This document shows positions 9,210 to 15,832 of a stretch of DNA of 64,000 nucleotides, piece after piece (position 1 is the first letter of the stretch; every line of letters starts with the position of its first letter). Location of the stretch: the NCBI GenBank assembly GCA_964372115.1, contig CAYJPN010000028.1, positions 1 to 64,000 of the forward strand, in the 5' to 3' direction. Under the pieces are notes generated by a model that was not told the DNA's origin, did no database searches, and was given only the letters and a program-made list of their open reading frames with translations. Origin of the DNA: CG2-30-36-16 sp964372115. GTDB taxonomy: Bacteria; Bacteroidota; Ignavibacteria; Ignavibacteriales; Ignavibacteriaceae. The position numbers and the translations under genes are program-made.

Positions 9210-9961
9210 TGAAAAAAATATTTTTTCTGCTGCTATGTTTTGTGTCATTACAAATATTTGCATCTGAAGCGGAAGAGATGATGCAGAAAGGGAACCAGTT
9301 ATTCCGCCATAAAGATTATAAAAAAGCAGTGGAGATTTATACCGAGATTGTTAACGCAGGTTATGAAAGTGCAGCATTGTTTTTTAATCTAGGTAATAGC
9401 TATTACCGAACCGGGCAACTCGGGTATGCCATACTAAATTATGAGAAAGCGTTAAGATTAAGTCCGGGCGATGAAGATATCGTGCATAATCTTGCGCTCG
9501 CAAATTCAAAAACAGTTGATAAAATGGAGAGTTTCCCGCAGTTTTTTTTGTTTGAGTGGTGGGAAGCGGTATTGGGTGCATTATCATTAAGCGGCTGGAC
9601 TTATGTTGCATATTTCTTTTTTATCACCTTGCTTTCTTCAATAGGATTTTACTTCTTTGCATTGTCACCTTCGCAGCAAAAAATTTCTCTGTTATCAGGT
9701 TTAATTGCAATTGTACTGATGCTTTTTTCTTCATCATTTGTAATAATTAAACATAACCGGGAAGTAAACATAAAAAATGGAATTGTTGTTGAAAATACGG
9801 TCACGGTCAAACAATCACCTGATGAAAAAAGCGGGGATGCTTTTTTAATACACGAAGGTCTAAAAGTTAAACTCGAAGATAAAATAGACTGGTGGCTAAA
9901 AATAAAATTGCCCGATGGAAAAGTAGGATGGCTAAAACAAAATGATGTACAGATTATTTGA
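9209..9961 (+). CDS. batE: BatE, TPR plus SH3-like protein
   Basis: Last gene of the Bat operon. Signal peptide at about 1-19, a TPR pair at 20-90 (LFFNLGNSYYRTGQLGYAI is typical), two membrane helices at about 131-151 and 159-180, and a C-terminal SH3-like beta domain (190-250) with VKQSPDEKSGDAFLIHEG and WWLKIKLPDGKVGWL. This TPR-TM-TM-SH3 order is that of BatE. It starts in the stop codon of batD. No clear hairpin terminator follows; the next 150 bases look non-coding. Confidence 0.9.
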   Translation: MKKIFFLLLCFVSLQIFASEAEEMMQKGNQLFRHKDYKKAVEIYTEIVNAGYESAALFFNLGNSYYRTGQLGYAILNYEKALRLSPGDEDIVHNLALANSKTVDKMESFPQFFLFEWWEAVLGALSLSGWTYVAYFFFITLLSSIGFYFFALSPSQQKISLLSGLIAIVLMLFSSSFVIIKHNREVNIKNGIVVENTVTVKQSPDEKSGDAFLIHEGLKVKLEDKIDWWLKIKLPDGKVGWLKQNDVQII

Positions 9962-10119
9962 ATGAAGACTTAGAGTTCTGAATAACTAAAAGAGCGCTTA
10001 GGCACTAATTTTTTTTATTCACTTTATCTATTATTTTTACTATAGACATTATTGCAAATACCCTGGACAAAGAAAAAAGTAGAATAATAAAGTTGTCCTT
10101 ACGGAAATTAAAAATTAAA
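9962..10119. other. Non-coding stretch after batE
   Basis: No open frame or strong hairpin is visible. It leads into the frameshifted YHS-like remnant; together they make the 388-base gap between batE and the next intact gene. Confidence 0.5.
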
Positions 10120-10279
10120 ATGTTTCGGATAATAAATTATTAAGCACAATTTGTCCGGTTTCGCAAGAAAAACCGATCCGCTTATTGTATTTATGTACGA
10201 AGGTAAAACTTATTCAGTGTGCTGTAAAAAGCGGTTAAAGAAAATTCCGGACAATCCCGAAAAATATTTTTCACGATAA
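10120..10279 (+). pseudogene. Frameshifted remnant of a YHS/TRASH-type metal-binding domain gene
   Basis: One frame reads TICPVSQEKPI (around 10146-10175). A different frame then continues VFMYEGKTYSVCCKKRLKK and IPDNPEKYFSR up to a TAA at 10277-10279. Together they reproduce the pattern of small heavy-metal-binding YHS/TRASH-like domains, CPVxG...YEGKxYxFCCxxCxxKFxxNPEKY. The two halves lie in different frames, no start codon with ribosome site precedes the first half, and the last metal-binding Cys is replaced (CCKKRLKK). I read this as a decayed gene. Programmed frameshifting or a sequencing error are alternatives. Confidence 0.65.
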
Positions 10280-10349
10280 GTGAAGATGATAAATCATTAA
10301 AATTAAAAAAAGAAAAATAAACATTATCATTAATCAAGAAAGGTTACTC

Positions 10350-10658
10350 ATGAAAAAAATTCTCTTAATCATTATGTTAGCTGGTTTTGTGTTTGCAGTT
10401 AATGCTCAGACAAAAAGCAACGGCGTTAAATCTCCAACTGCCAAAGATACAAAAGTTACAAAAACCATCGATGCTAAAACGTCTGATGCTGTAACAAAAG
10501 TGAAAAGTAATTCATCTGTTTCGCAAGGGAATAAAGAAACAAAAATTAAAAAAGAAACAATCAAAACAGAAGAATGCGAATCTGAAGGCGCCGAGGGATG
10601 CGGTGGCTGCAACAAAAATATGTATAATGAAAAAAAGAATGATAAACCAAAAAAATAA
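10350..10658 (+). CDS. Small exported Cys-rich protein
   Basis: A 102-aa protein with a signal peptide (1-19, ending VNAQ), a low-complexity Lys/Thr/Ser/Val middle (20-78) and a C-terminal cluster of four cysteines in EECESEGAEGCGGCNKN (about 76-92). AAGAAAGG precedes the ATG at good distance, and a strong terminator follows, so it is a stand-alone gene. The Cys cluster could bind metal; the neighbouring metal-binding remnant at 10120 makes that idea more attractive. I do not recognise a family. Function unknown. Confidence 0.75.
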   Translation: MKKILLIIMLAGFVFAVNAQTKSNGVKSPTAKDTKVTKTIDAKTSDAVTKVKSNSSVSQGNKETKIKKETIKTEECESEGAEGCGGCNKNMYNEKKNDKPKK

Positions 10659-10681
10659 GAATTGGTAAAAGTAGTATTATT

Positions 10682-10711
10682 AATCCCGGCAGTTGCCGGG
10701 ATTTCTTTTTT
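10682..10711 (+). terminator. Rho-independent terminator of the Cys-rich protein gene
   Basis: Ten-base stem AATCCCGGCA / TGCCGGGATT with a two-base apex (in practice a slightly larger loop), followed by a T-rich run (TCTTTTTT), 23 bases after the stop. Confidence 0.88.
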
Positions 10712-10719
10712 AAAATTGA

Positions 10720-10750
10720 TTGAATGAAGTAAAAAATTGTTATAATTTTA
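10720..10750 (+). promoter_or_regulatory. Candidate promoter of the Ste24-plsC-gatC genes
   Basis: TTG at 10720-10722, 20-base spacer, TAATTTTA at 10743-10750 (one mismatch to TAnnTTTG). It follows a terminator directly and lies 29 bases before the ATG at 10780. The spacing equals that of the other good candidates in the window. Confidence 0.45.
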
Positions 10751-10779
10751 CGTCACCGGAATGAAAACAAAACATATCA

Positions 10780-11937
10780 ATGATTTCAAAACAAGATTCA
10801 AAAAAATATAATAATATAAAATTAACCATAAGCATTTCGAAAACTTTGATAAGTTTTATACTTTTATTTTTATTCGTTTCCACCGGTTTAAGCAGCTTGT
10901 TAACCGGATATCTAAGCAGTTATTTCTCAAATGACTATCTTTTATTTATTAGTTTTTTGATTGTGCTCGGTTTTGTGTCCGGAATATTGTTTTCACCCTT
11001 AAGTTATTACTCTGAGTTTTATCTTGAACACAAATATAATCTTTCCAACCAAACATTTTTTATGTGGATTTGGGAAGATCTAAAAGGATTGCTTGTTGCA
11101 GCTTTAATCGGCATCCCAATTTTGCTCTCTTTTTATTATTCTCTAAAAAACTTCGGGGGTAACTGGTGGCTGCCTTTTGCAATTTTGTTATTTGTTGTGT
11201 CGGTTGTTTTGGCTCGTGTAGTCCCGATTTTTATATTGCCTCTTTTCTACAAACTCACACCGATTGAAGATGGCGACCTAAATAAAAGAATCACCAAACT
11301 TGCCGAGGAAGCAGGTGTATTGGTAAAAAATGTTTACCGGTTTGATATGAGCAAAAATACAAAAAAAGCAAATGCCGCTTTTACCGGCATCGGCAGATCA
11401 AAAAGAATACTACTCGGTGATACTTTGCTTGATAACTTTACTATTGATGAAATAGAAACCGTCTTGGCTCATGAACTCGGACATTACAAGAAAAAACATA
11501 TAATAAAAAATTTAGTCTTCGGAACCGTTTCAAGTTTTTTAACATTATTTTTAATTGCTAAACTTTATGATATTTCTTTAACATGGTTCGGGTTTTCAAT
11601 GCGGACTGACATTGCTGCCTTGCCTCTACTTTCAATATGGGCAATGATTATCGGTCTGGTTCAAACGCCCCTTGGTAATTATTTATCACGCAAATATGAA
11701 TATGAAGCCGATCGTTACGCAATAGATGCTACAGACAAACCGGCGGAGTTTATAAATACACTTCAAAAATTAACGACACAAAATCTCGGTGATGAAAATC
11801 CTAATAGTTTTGTTGAATTGTTTTTTTACAGCCATCCTTCAATTAAGAATAGAGTAGCTGCTATTAAAAAACATAGAGGTGCTTCTCTTATATCTGGCAG
11901 TTTGCAAACGGAGCCGAAGAGTGTTGTCATACATTAA
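10780..11937 (+). CDS. M48 family metalloprotease, Ste24 (CAAX protease)-like
   Basis: Multi-pass inner-membrane zinc peptidase. Hydrophobic segments at about 22-46, 53-72, 103-121, 130-150, 243-262 and 280-295. The zinc site is HELGH (231-235), and the third ligand should be the first Glu of the EYEAD segment (about 307-311). The 385-aa length and the many N-terminal helices fit Ste24/CAAX-protease-like M48A enzymes better than the shorter HtpX. In bacteria such enzymes are assumed to act in membrane-protein quality control; the substrate is unknown. The 3' end overlaps the acyltransferase gene. Confidence 0.9.
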   Translation: MISKQDSKKYNNIKLTISISKTLISFILLFLFVSTGLSSLLTGYLSSYFSNDYLLFISFLIVLGFVSGILFSPLSYYSEFYLEHKYNLSNQTFFMWIWEDLKGLLVAALIGIPILLSFYYSLKNFGGNWWLPFAILLFVVSVVLARVVPIFILPLFYKLTPIEDGDLNKRITKLAEEAGVLVKNVYRFDMSKNTKKANAAFTGIGRSKRILLGDTLLDNFTIDEIETVLAHELGHYKKKHIIKNLVFGTVSSFLTLFLIAKLYDISLTWFGFSMRTDIAALPLLSIWAMIIGLVQTPLGNYLSRKYEYEADRYAIDATDKPAEFINTLQKLTTQNLGDENPNSFVELFFYSHPSIKNRVAAIKKHRGASLISGSLQTEPKSVVIH

Positions 11938-12625
11938 ATTTGTATTCGTAGTATTTTATACATTCCTCTCTGCTGTTGCGGCTGGGATTTCGGCATTAGT
12001 GGACAGAAACTTTACTGCTTACAATTATGTTGGTAAATATTTTGCAAAAGGTGTATTTTTTATAAGCAGGATAAAACTAAAAGTTATCGGCAGAGAGAAG
12101 ATAGATTCAAAAAAAGTTTATGTGTTTGTATCAAACCACAGCAGCCAGTTTGATATTCCTGCACTGCAGGAAGCAATACCGAACAAAATAGGTATTGTAT
12201 TTAAACAGGAACTCGGAAAAATACCTGTATTTGGTTGGCAGTTAAAAATAGGTCCATATATTATGGTGGACAGAAAAAATGCCGAGAGTGCAATGCGTAG
12301 TATTGAAGAAGCAAAAGAAAAAATGGTGCAAAAAAAACTATCACCTGTTCTTTTCGCCGAAGGTACACGAAGTGAAAACGGGGAGGTACAGTCATTTAAA
12401 CGCGGCGCTTTTTATCTGGCGGTAAAAGCCGGATATCCAATAGTCCCAGTATCCGTCTCAGGTTCATACAAACTTTTACCTAAAGGTAAGTTTAATATTA
12501 AAAGCGGTACAATCACAGTTACTTTTGATGACCCAATTGATACATCAAATGTCTTAACGCGTAAAGATGAGAATGATTTAATGGAAAAAGTTCGTAATAT
12601 TGTAATAAAAAATATCAAGGAATAA
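11921..12625 (+). CDS. plsC: 1-acyl-sn-glycerol-3-phosphate acyltransferase
   Basis: PlsC-type acyltransferase, which adds the second acyl chain to lysophosphatidic acid in phospholipid synthesis. A hydrophobic N-terminus (about 4-26) is followed by the catalytic NHSSQFD box (HX4D, H73 and D78) and the FAEGTRS substrate box (145-151); VPVSVSGSYKLLP is the third conserved block. I place the start at GTG 11921, with CGGAG about ten bases upstream and a 17-base overlap with the protease gene. A GTG at 11879 in the same frame would add 14 residues that do not look like a membrane anchor. gatC starts one base after the stop. Confidence 0.9.
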   Translation: MLSYIKFVFVVFYTFLSAVAAGISALVDRNFTAYNYVGKYFAKGVFFISRIKLKVIGREKIDSKKVYVFVSNHSSQFDIPALQEAIPNKIGIVFKQELGKIPVFGWQLKIGPYIMVDRKNAESAMRSIEEAKEKMVQKKLSPVLFAEGTRSENGEVQSFKRGAFYLAVKAGYPIVPVSVSGSYKLLPKGKFNIKSGTITVTFDDPIDTSNVLTRKDENDLMEKVRNIVIKNIKE

Positions 12626-12626
12626 T

Positions 12627-12911
12627 TTGGCAGTTACACGAAAAGACGTAGAGCATATAGCCGAACTTGCCCGGTTAAAGTTTTCGGAAGAAGAACTTGA
12701 TGGTTACACAACTCAATTAAACCAGATGTTGGCGTATGTTGAAAAACTTAATGAACTTGACACTGAAAATATTGAGCCATTATCTCATCCTATTGAAAAC
12801 GAAAATGTATTTCGTAATGATGTTACAAAAGATTCGCTGCCAACTTCCGACGCTTTGAAAAATGCTCCGCAAAAGGATGACCGGTTCTTTAAAGTGCCCC
12901 GGGTATTATAA
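12627..12911 (+). CDS. gatC: Asp/Glu-tRNA(Asn/Gln) amidotransferase subunit C
   Basis: 94-aa GatC, the small stabilising subunit of the GatCAB amidotransferase that converts Asp-tRNA(Asn) and/or Glu-tRNA(Gln) to the amide forms. Typical features: VEHIAELARLKFSEEEL at the start, a central LNQMLAYVEKLNELDTENIEP, and the C-terminal KDDRFFKVPRVL. Start is TTG at 12627, with AAGG just upstream inside the end of plsC. gatA and gatB are not in the window. A GlnRS gene is present at 60405, so here the complex may serve Asn-tRNA. Confidence 0.95.
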   Translation: MAVTRKDVEHIAELARLKFSEEELDGYTTQLNQMLAYVEKLNELDTENIEPLSHPIENENVFRNDVTKDSLPTSDALKNAPQKDDRFFKVPRVL

Positions 12912-13012
12912 GCTATTATTTCGTCAGGTACAGTTGTTTTACTGCAATGGCACTTCTCCTTTGATTTAGACACTCTATTTATTTCGACCGCGTTTAGTGG
13001 GAAAGATTTTCT

Positions 13013-13020
13013 TATTTTTG
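13013..13020 (+). promoter_or_regulatory. Possible -7 box upstream of kdsB
   Basis: TATTTTTG is an exact TAnnTTTG match 28 bases before the kdsB ATG. No TTG is found at the expected 20-base distance upstream, so this is only a half-site. Confidence 0.3.
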
Positions 13021-13048
13021 CAATAATTAATAATAAGAAATTTGATTT

Positions 13049-13813
13049 ATGATAATTGGTGTTATACCTGCTCGTTTCGCTTCAACAAGATTAATGGGAA
13101 AACCACTCGCTGACATCGGCGGCAAACCGATGATACAACATACATTCGAAAGTTCTCTCAACTCAAAATTGGTTAACCGTATTATTATCGCCACAGATGA
13201 CGAGAAGGTTGCTCAAGTTTGCCGTGGTTTTGGTGCAAACGTGGTACTCACTCCAAAAGATATTCAAACAGGAAGCGACAGGATAGCGTTTGTTGTGCGC
13301 GATATGGATGAGGCGGATATAATTGTAAATATTCAGGGGGATGAGCCGTTCATACATGGGGAAATGATTGATCAGGCAGTCGAGCCATTACTGTTTGATA
13401 ATTCTATAAATGTTTCTACACTCGCCAAAAAAATTCAAAATGTTGAAGAATTAAAGTCCCCCTCAATTCCCAAGGTAGTTTTCGATTATCAGAATTTCGC
13501 GATGTATTTTTCACGTTCGCCTATTCCGTATGTGAGGGATGCAAAAACTTATCAGGAAAGACTTGACATATGCGATATATTTAAGCATATAGGGCTGTAT
13601 GTTTACAGAAAAGACTCTCTTTTAAGTTTTACAGAATTAGCGCCGACTGATTTGGAACAAACTGAAAAACTTGAACAACTTCGAATGCTTGAACATGGTT
13701 TTAAAATAAAAGTTGTTGTTACAGAATATGATAACCTTGCTGTTGATACGCCGGAAGATTTAGAACGCGCACGAATGCACTATAAAAGAATGATAAGACA
13801 AAAGGATAAATAA
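13049..13813 (+). CDS. kdsB: 3-deoxy-manno-octulosonate cytidylyltransferase
   Basis: KdsB activates Kdo as CMP-Kdo for the inner core of lipopolysaccharide. Signatures: PARFASTRLMGKPL (7-20, nucleotide-binding), ATDDEKV, NIQGDEPFI (94-102, metal-binding Asp) and FSRSPIPYVRD. The 254-aa length is normal. It implies a Kdo-containing outer membrane. The following gene starts in its stop codon (TAATG), so the two are cotranscribed although their functions look unrelated. Confidence 0.95.
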   Translation: MIIGVIPARFASTRLMGKPLADIGGKPMIQHTFESSLNSKLVNRIIIATDDEKVAQVCRGFGANVVLTPKDIQTGSDRIAFVVRDMDEADIIVNIQGDEPFIHGEMIDQAVEPLLFDNSINVSTLAKKIQNVEELKSPSIPKVVFDYQNFAMYFSRSPIPYVRDAKTYQERLDICDIFKHIGLYVYRKDSLLSFTELAPTDLEQTEKLEQLRMLEHGFKIKVVVTEYDNLAVDTPEDLERARMHYKRMIRQKDK

Positions 13814-14778
13814 TGAAAGCACCAGGAAAAATTGATCTTGCTGCAATTCCTACTCTTGTTCAGCAGTTAAAATTTGAAGACAAAAATATACTCATTAAGC
13901 GAGACGACTTAACCGGAATGGAATTATCCGGTAATAAAGTGCGAAAACTTGAATACATTATGTACCAGGCAAAAAAAGAAAAGGCGGAATATATTTTTAC
14001 CTGCGGGGGAGAGCAATCCAACCATTCACGCGCCGCTGCAATAGCCGCAGTTCAATGCGGAATAAAACCCCGTTTATTTTTATGGGGGAGAGAATCTAAA
14101 AATCCGGATGGTAATCTTTTTCTCGATAAGTATATCGGAGCGGAAACTATTTATGTTAGCAAAGAAGACTATGACAGAATTAATGAAATCATGTTTGCCG
14201 AGCGTGAAAAATATCTCCGGCTCGGAAAAAGGGTTTATGTTATTCCCGAAGGCGGTTCTTCAACTCTCGGCATCTGGGGATACATTGACGTGGTAAAAGA
14301 ATTAAAATCGCAAATCGATTTCTCAAAAGTAAAAGGAATATTAACGGCGTCAGGCTCCGGGGGTACTTCAGCAGGACTTCTTGTTGGCGCGGCATTGCTT
14401 GGTCTTGATATAAAAATTTATGCTGTCAACGTTCTTTATTCGGCAGAAAAAATAAAAACAAAAATATTAAATTTGGCAGAGGGGTGCATTCTTGATTATC
14501 ACCTCGGGTGTAAAATAAACGAAAATAATCTTGTAATACTCGATGGTTATTCGTACGAAGGATATAAAAAAATCACCCACGACAAACTTACTCTTATAAA
14601 AAAATTCGCGCATGAAACTGGAATTATATTGGACCCGGCTTATACCGGCAAGGCTTTCAAAGCTTACTATGATAATTTTGTTTCAAAAGGAAAAGGGAAG
14701 CAAGTTTTATTTATTCATACCGGAGGATTTTTCAGTATCTTTGCAAAAAAAGAAATGTACCTCGAAACAAGTAAGTAA
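13813..14778 (+). CDS. PLP-dependent D-cysteine desulfhydrase / ACC deaminase family enzyme
   Basis: Fold-type II PLP enzyme of the D-cysteine desulfhydrase/1-aminocyclopropane-1-carboxylate deaminase family. The Schiff-base lysine is K42 in LSGNKVRK, the substrate-binding QSNHSR motif lies at 68-73, and the phosphate-binding loop is SGSGGTSAG (about 177-185). A late HTGG segment (FIHTGGFFSI) is usual in the family. Sequence alone does not separate D-cysteine desulfhydrase from ACC deaminase or other D-amino-acid lyases. One-base overlap with kdsB. Confidence 0.85.
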   Translation: MKAPGKIDLAAIPTLVQQLKFEDKNILIKRDDLTGMELSGNKVRKLEYIMYQAKKEKAEYIFTCGGEQSNHSRAAAIAAVQCGIKPRLFLWGRESKNPDGNLFLDKYIGAETIYVSKEDYDRINEIMFAEREKYLRLGKRVYVIPEGGSSTLGIWGYIDVVKELKSQIDFSKVKGILTASGSGGTSAGLLVGAALLGLDIKIYAVNVLYSAEKIKTKILNLAEGCILDYHLGCKINENNLVILDGYSYEGYKKITHDKLTLIKKFAHETGIILDPAYTGKAFKAYYDNFVSKGKGKQVLFIHTGGFFSIFAKKEMYLETSK

Positions 14779-14900
14779 GTTAAAAATTGATAACTATATT
14801 ATTATACAGTTATTGTTTTGCTCGTGCAATAGAGAATGTTTTAGCTTTTATTGTTTGCAGTAGATTTAATCATTGTTAGGCAGTAGAAGATAAAAACTCT

Positions 14901-14932
14901 TTTGCCTGACAAGTTTTTTAGGTTTATTTTTG
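14901..14932 (+). promoter_or_regulatory. Strong Bacteroidota-type promoter, leaderless arrangement
   Basis: TTTG at 14901-14904, exactly 20 bases, then TATTTTTG at 14925-14932: full matches to both boxes. Only four bases separate the -7 box from the ATG at 14937, so transcription should begin at or within a few bases of the start codon, giving a leaderless mRNA for the HIT protein. Confidence 0.6.
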
Positions 14933-14936
14933 AAGC

Positions 14937-15341
14937 ATGAATTGTATTTTTTGTGAAATAGCTAAAGGTAATGCGGCAGCCGAACTAATTTATGAAGACG
15001 AAAATGTTCTCTCATTCCTTGATGTTAGACCATTAAATATCGGGCATGCGCTTGTCATCCCCAAAAAGCATTACGAAAATTTTCTCGCGGTGCCTGTAAA
15101 TGAGTTATCGGAACTATCGGTTATTACACAAAAAATTGCATCAAAAATTGTGAAAGTATTTAACCCGGATGGATTTAATATTATTGTAAACTCGGGAGAG
15201 GCTGCCGGGCAGTCGGTTTTTCACTTTCATTTTCATATCATCCCCCGTTACAGTGATGATAAAATAAAATTTAATATGATATTTAAAGATTACGGAAACG
15301 GGGAGATGAAACAAATTGCAGAAAAAATTAAAAACGCGTAA
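14937..15341 (+). CDS. HIT family nucleotide hydrolase
   Basis: Histidine-triad protein of the HinT branch, which hydrolyses nucleoside phosphoramidates and related adenylates. The triad is HFHFHII (H96, H98, H100), and the N-terminal CIFCEI (Cys3, Cys6) forms the zinc-binding half typical of this branch. Length 134 aa is normal. No Shine-Dalgarno precedes the ATG, consistent with the leaderless promoter at 14901. The B12-binding gene follows nine bases after the stop. Confidence 0.93.
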   Translation: MNCIFCEIAKGNAAAELIYEDENVLSFLDVRPLNIGHALVIPKKHYENFLAVPVNELSELSVITQKIASKIVKVFNPDGFNIIVNSGEAAGQSVFHFHFHIIPRYSDDKIKFNMIFKDYGNGEMKQIAEKIKNA

Positions 15342-15350
15342 AGGAATATT

Positions 15351-15758
15351 ATGGATTCAAAAATAAGAGTATTAGTTGCAAAAGCCGGTTTAGATGGTCA
15401 CGACCGCGGCGCTAAGGTTATTGCTGCCGCGTTGAGAGACGCCGGTATGGAAGTTATATATACAGGTCTTCGTCAAACCCCCGAAATGATTACCGAAGCT
15501 GCCGTGCAGGAAGATGTTGATGTAATTGGGATTAGCATTCTTTCAGGCGCTCACATGACGATCTTTCCGAAAATATTAAACCTTATGAAAGAAAAAGGGC
15601 TCGATGATGTGTTACTGACAGGCGGCGGCATTATCCCCGAGGAAGATATTCAAGCGCTAAAAAATTTGGGTGTCGGTCAATTATTTACCCCCGGCGCTTT
15701 GACGACTGAAATTGCAAGCTACATTAAAGAATGGCGCGAAACTAATCCTAAAAAATAA
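15351..15758 (+). CDS. Stand-alone cobalamin-binding subunit (methylmalonyl-CoA mutase C-terminal type)
   Basis: A 135-aa B12-binding domain. The base-off signature DGHDRG (residues 15-20, with His17 as cobalt ligand), the SILSGAHM loop (about 64-71) and the LLTGGGIIPEED glycine motif are those of methylmalonyl-CoA mutase. In many bacteria this domain is the C-terminus of the large subunit; here it is separate, as in archaeal-type two-gene mutases. The catalytic barrel subunit is not in this window. It would take part in succinyl-CoA/methylmalonyl-CoA interconversion if the partner exists. AAGGAATATT precedes the ATG. Confidence 0.88.
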   Translation: MDSKIRVLVAKAGLDGHDRGAKVIAAALRDAGMEVIYTGLRQTPEMITEAAVQEDVDVIGISILSGAHMTIFPKILNLMKEKGLDDVLLTGGGIIPEEDIQALKNLGVGQLFTPGALTTEIASYIKEWRETNPKK

Positions 15759-15832
15759 TTTTTTTTATGTCATTAGATTAATGTAAATTAAATTAATTAA
15801 CATACACGTTCTAACAATTAAGGTGTGTCGAG

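Noticed and set aside
12912..13012. Small RNA or gene between gatC and kdsB
   Set aside because: Only a short AT-rich gap with a GACCGCG word; no stable fold, terminator or open frame was evident.
15759..15832. Cobalamin riboswitch near the B12-binding gene
   Set aside because: No B12-box-like sequence is visible, and the gene is cotranscribed with the HIT gene from a leaderless promoter.
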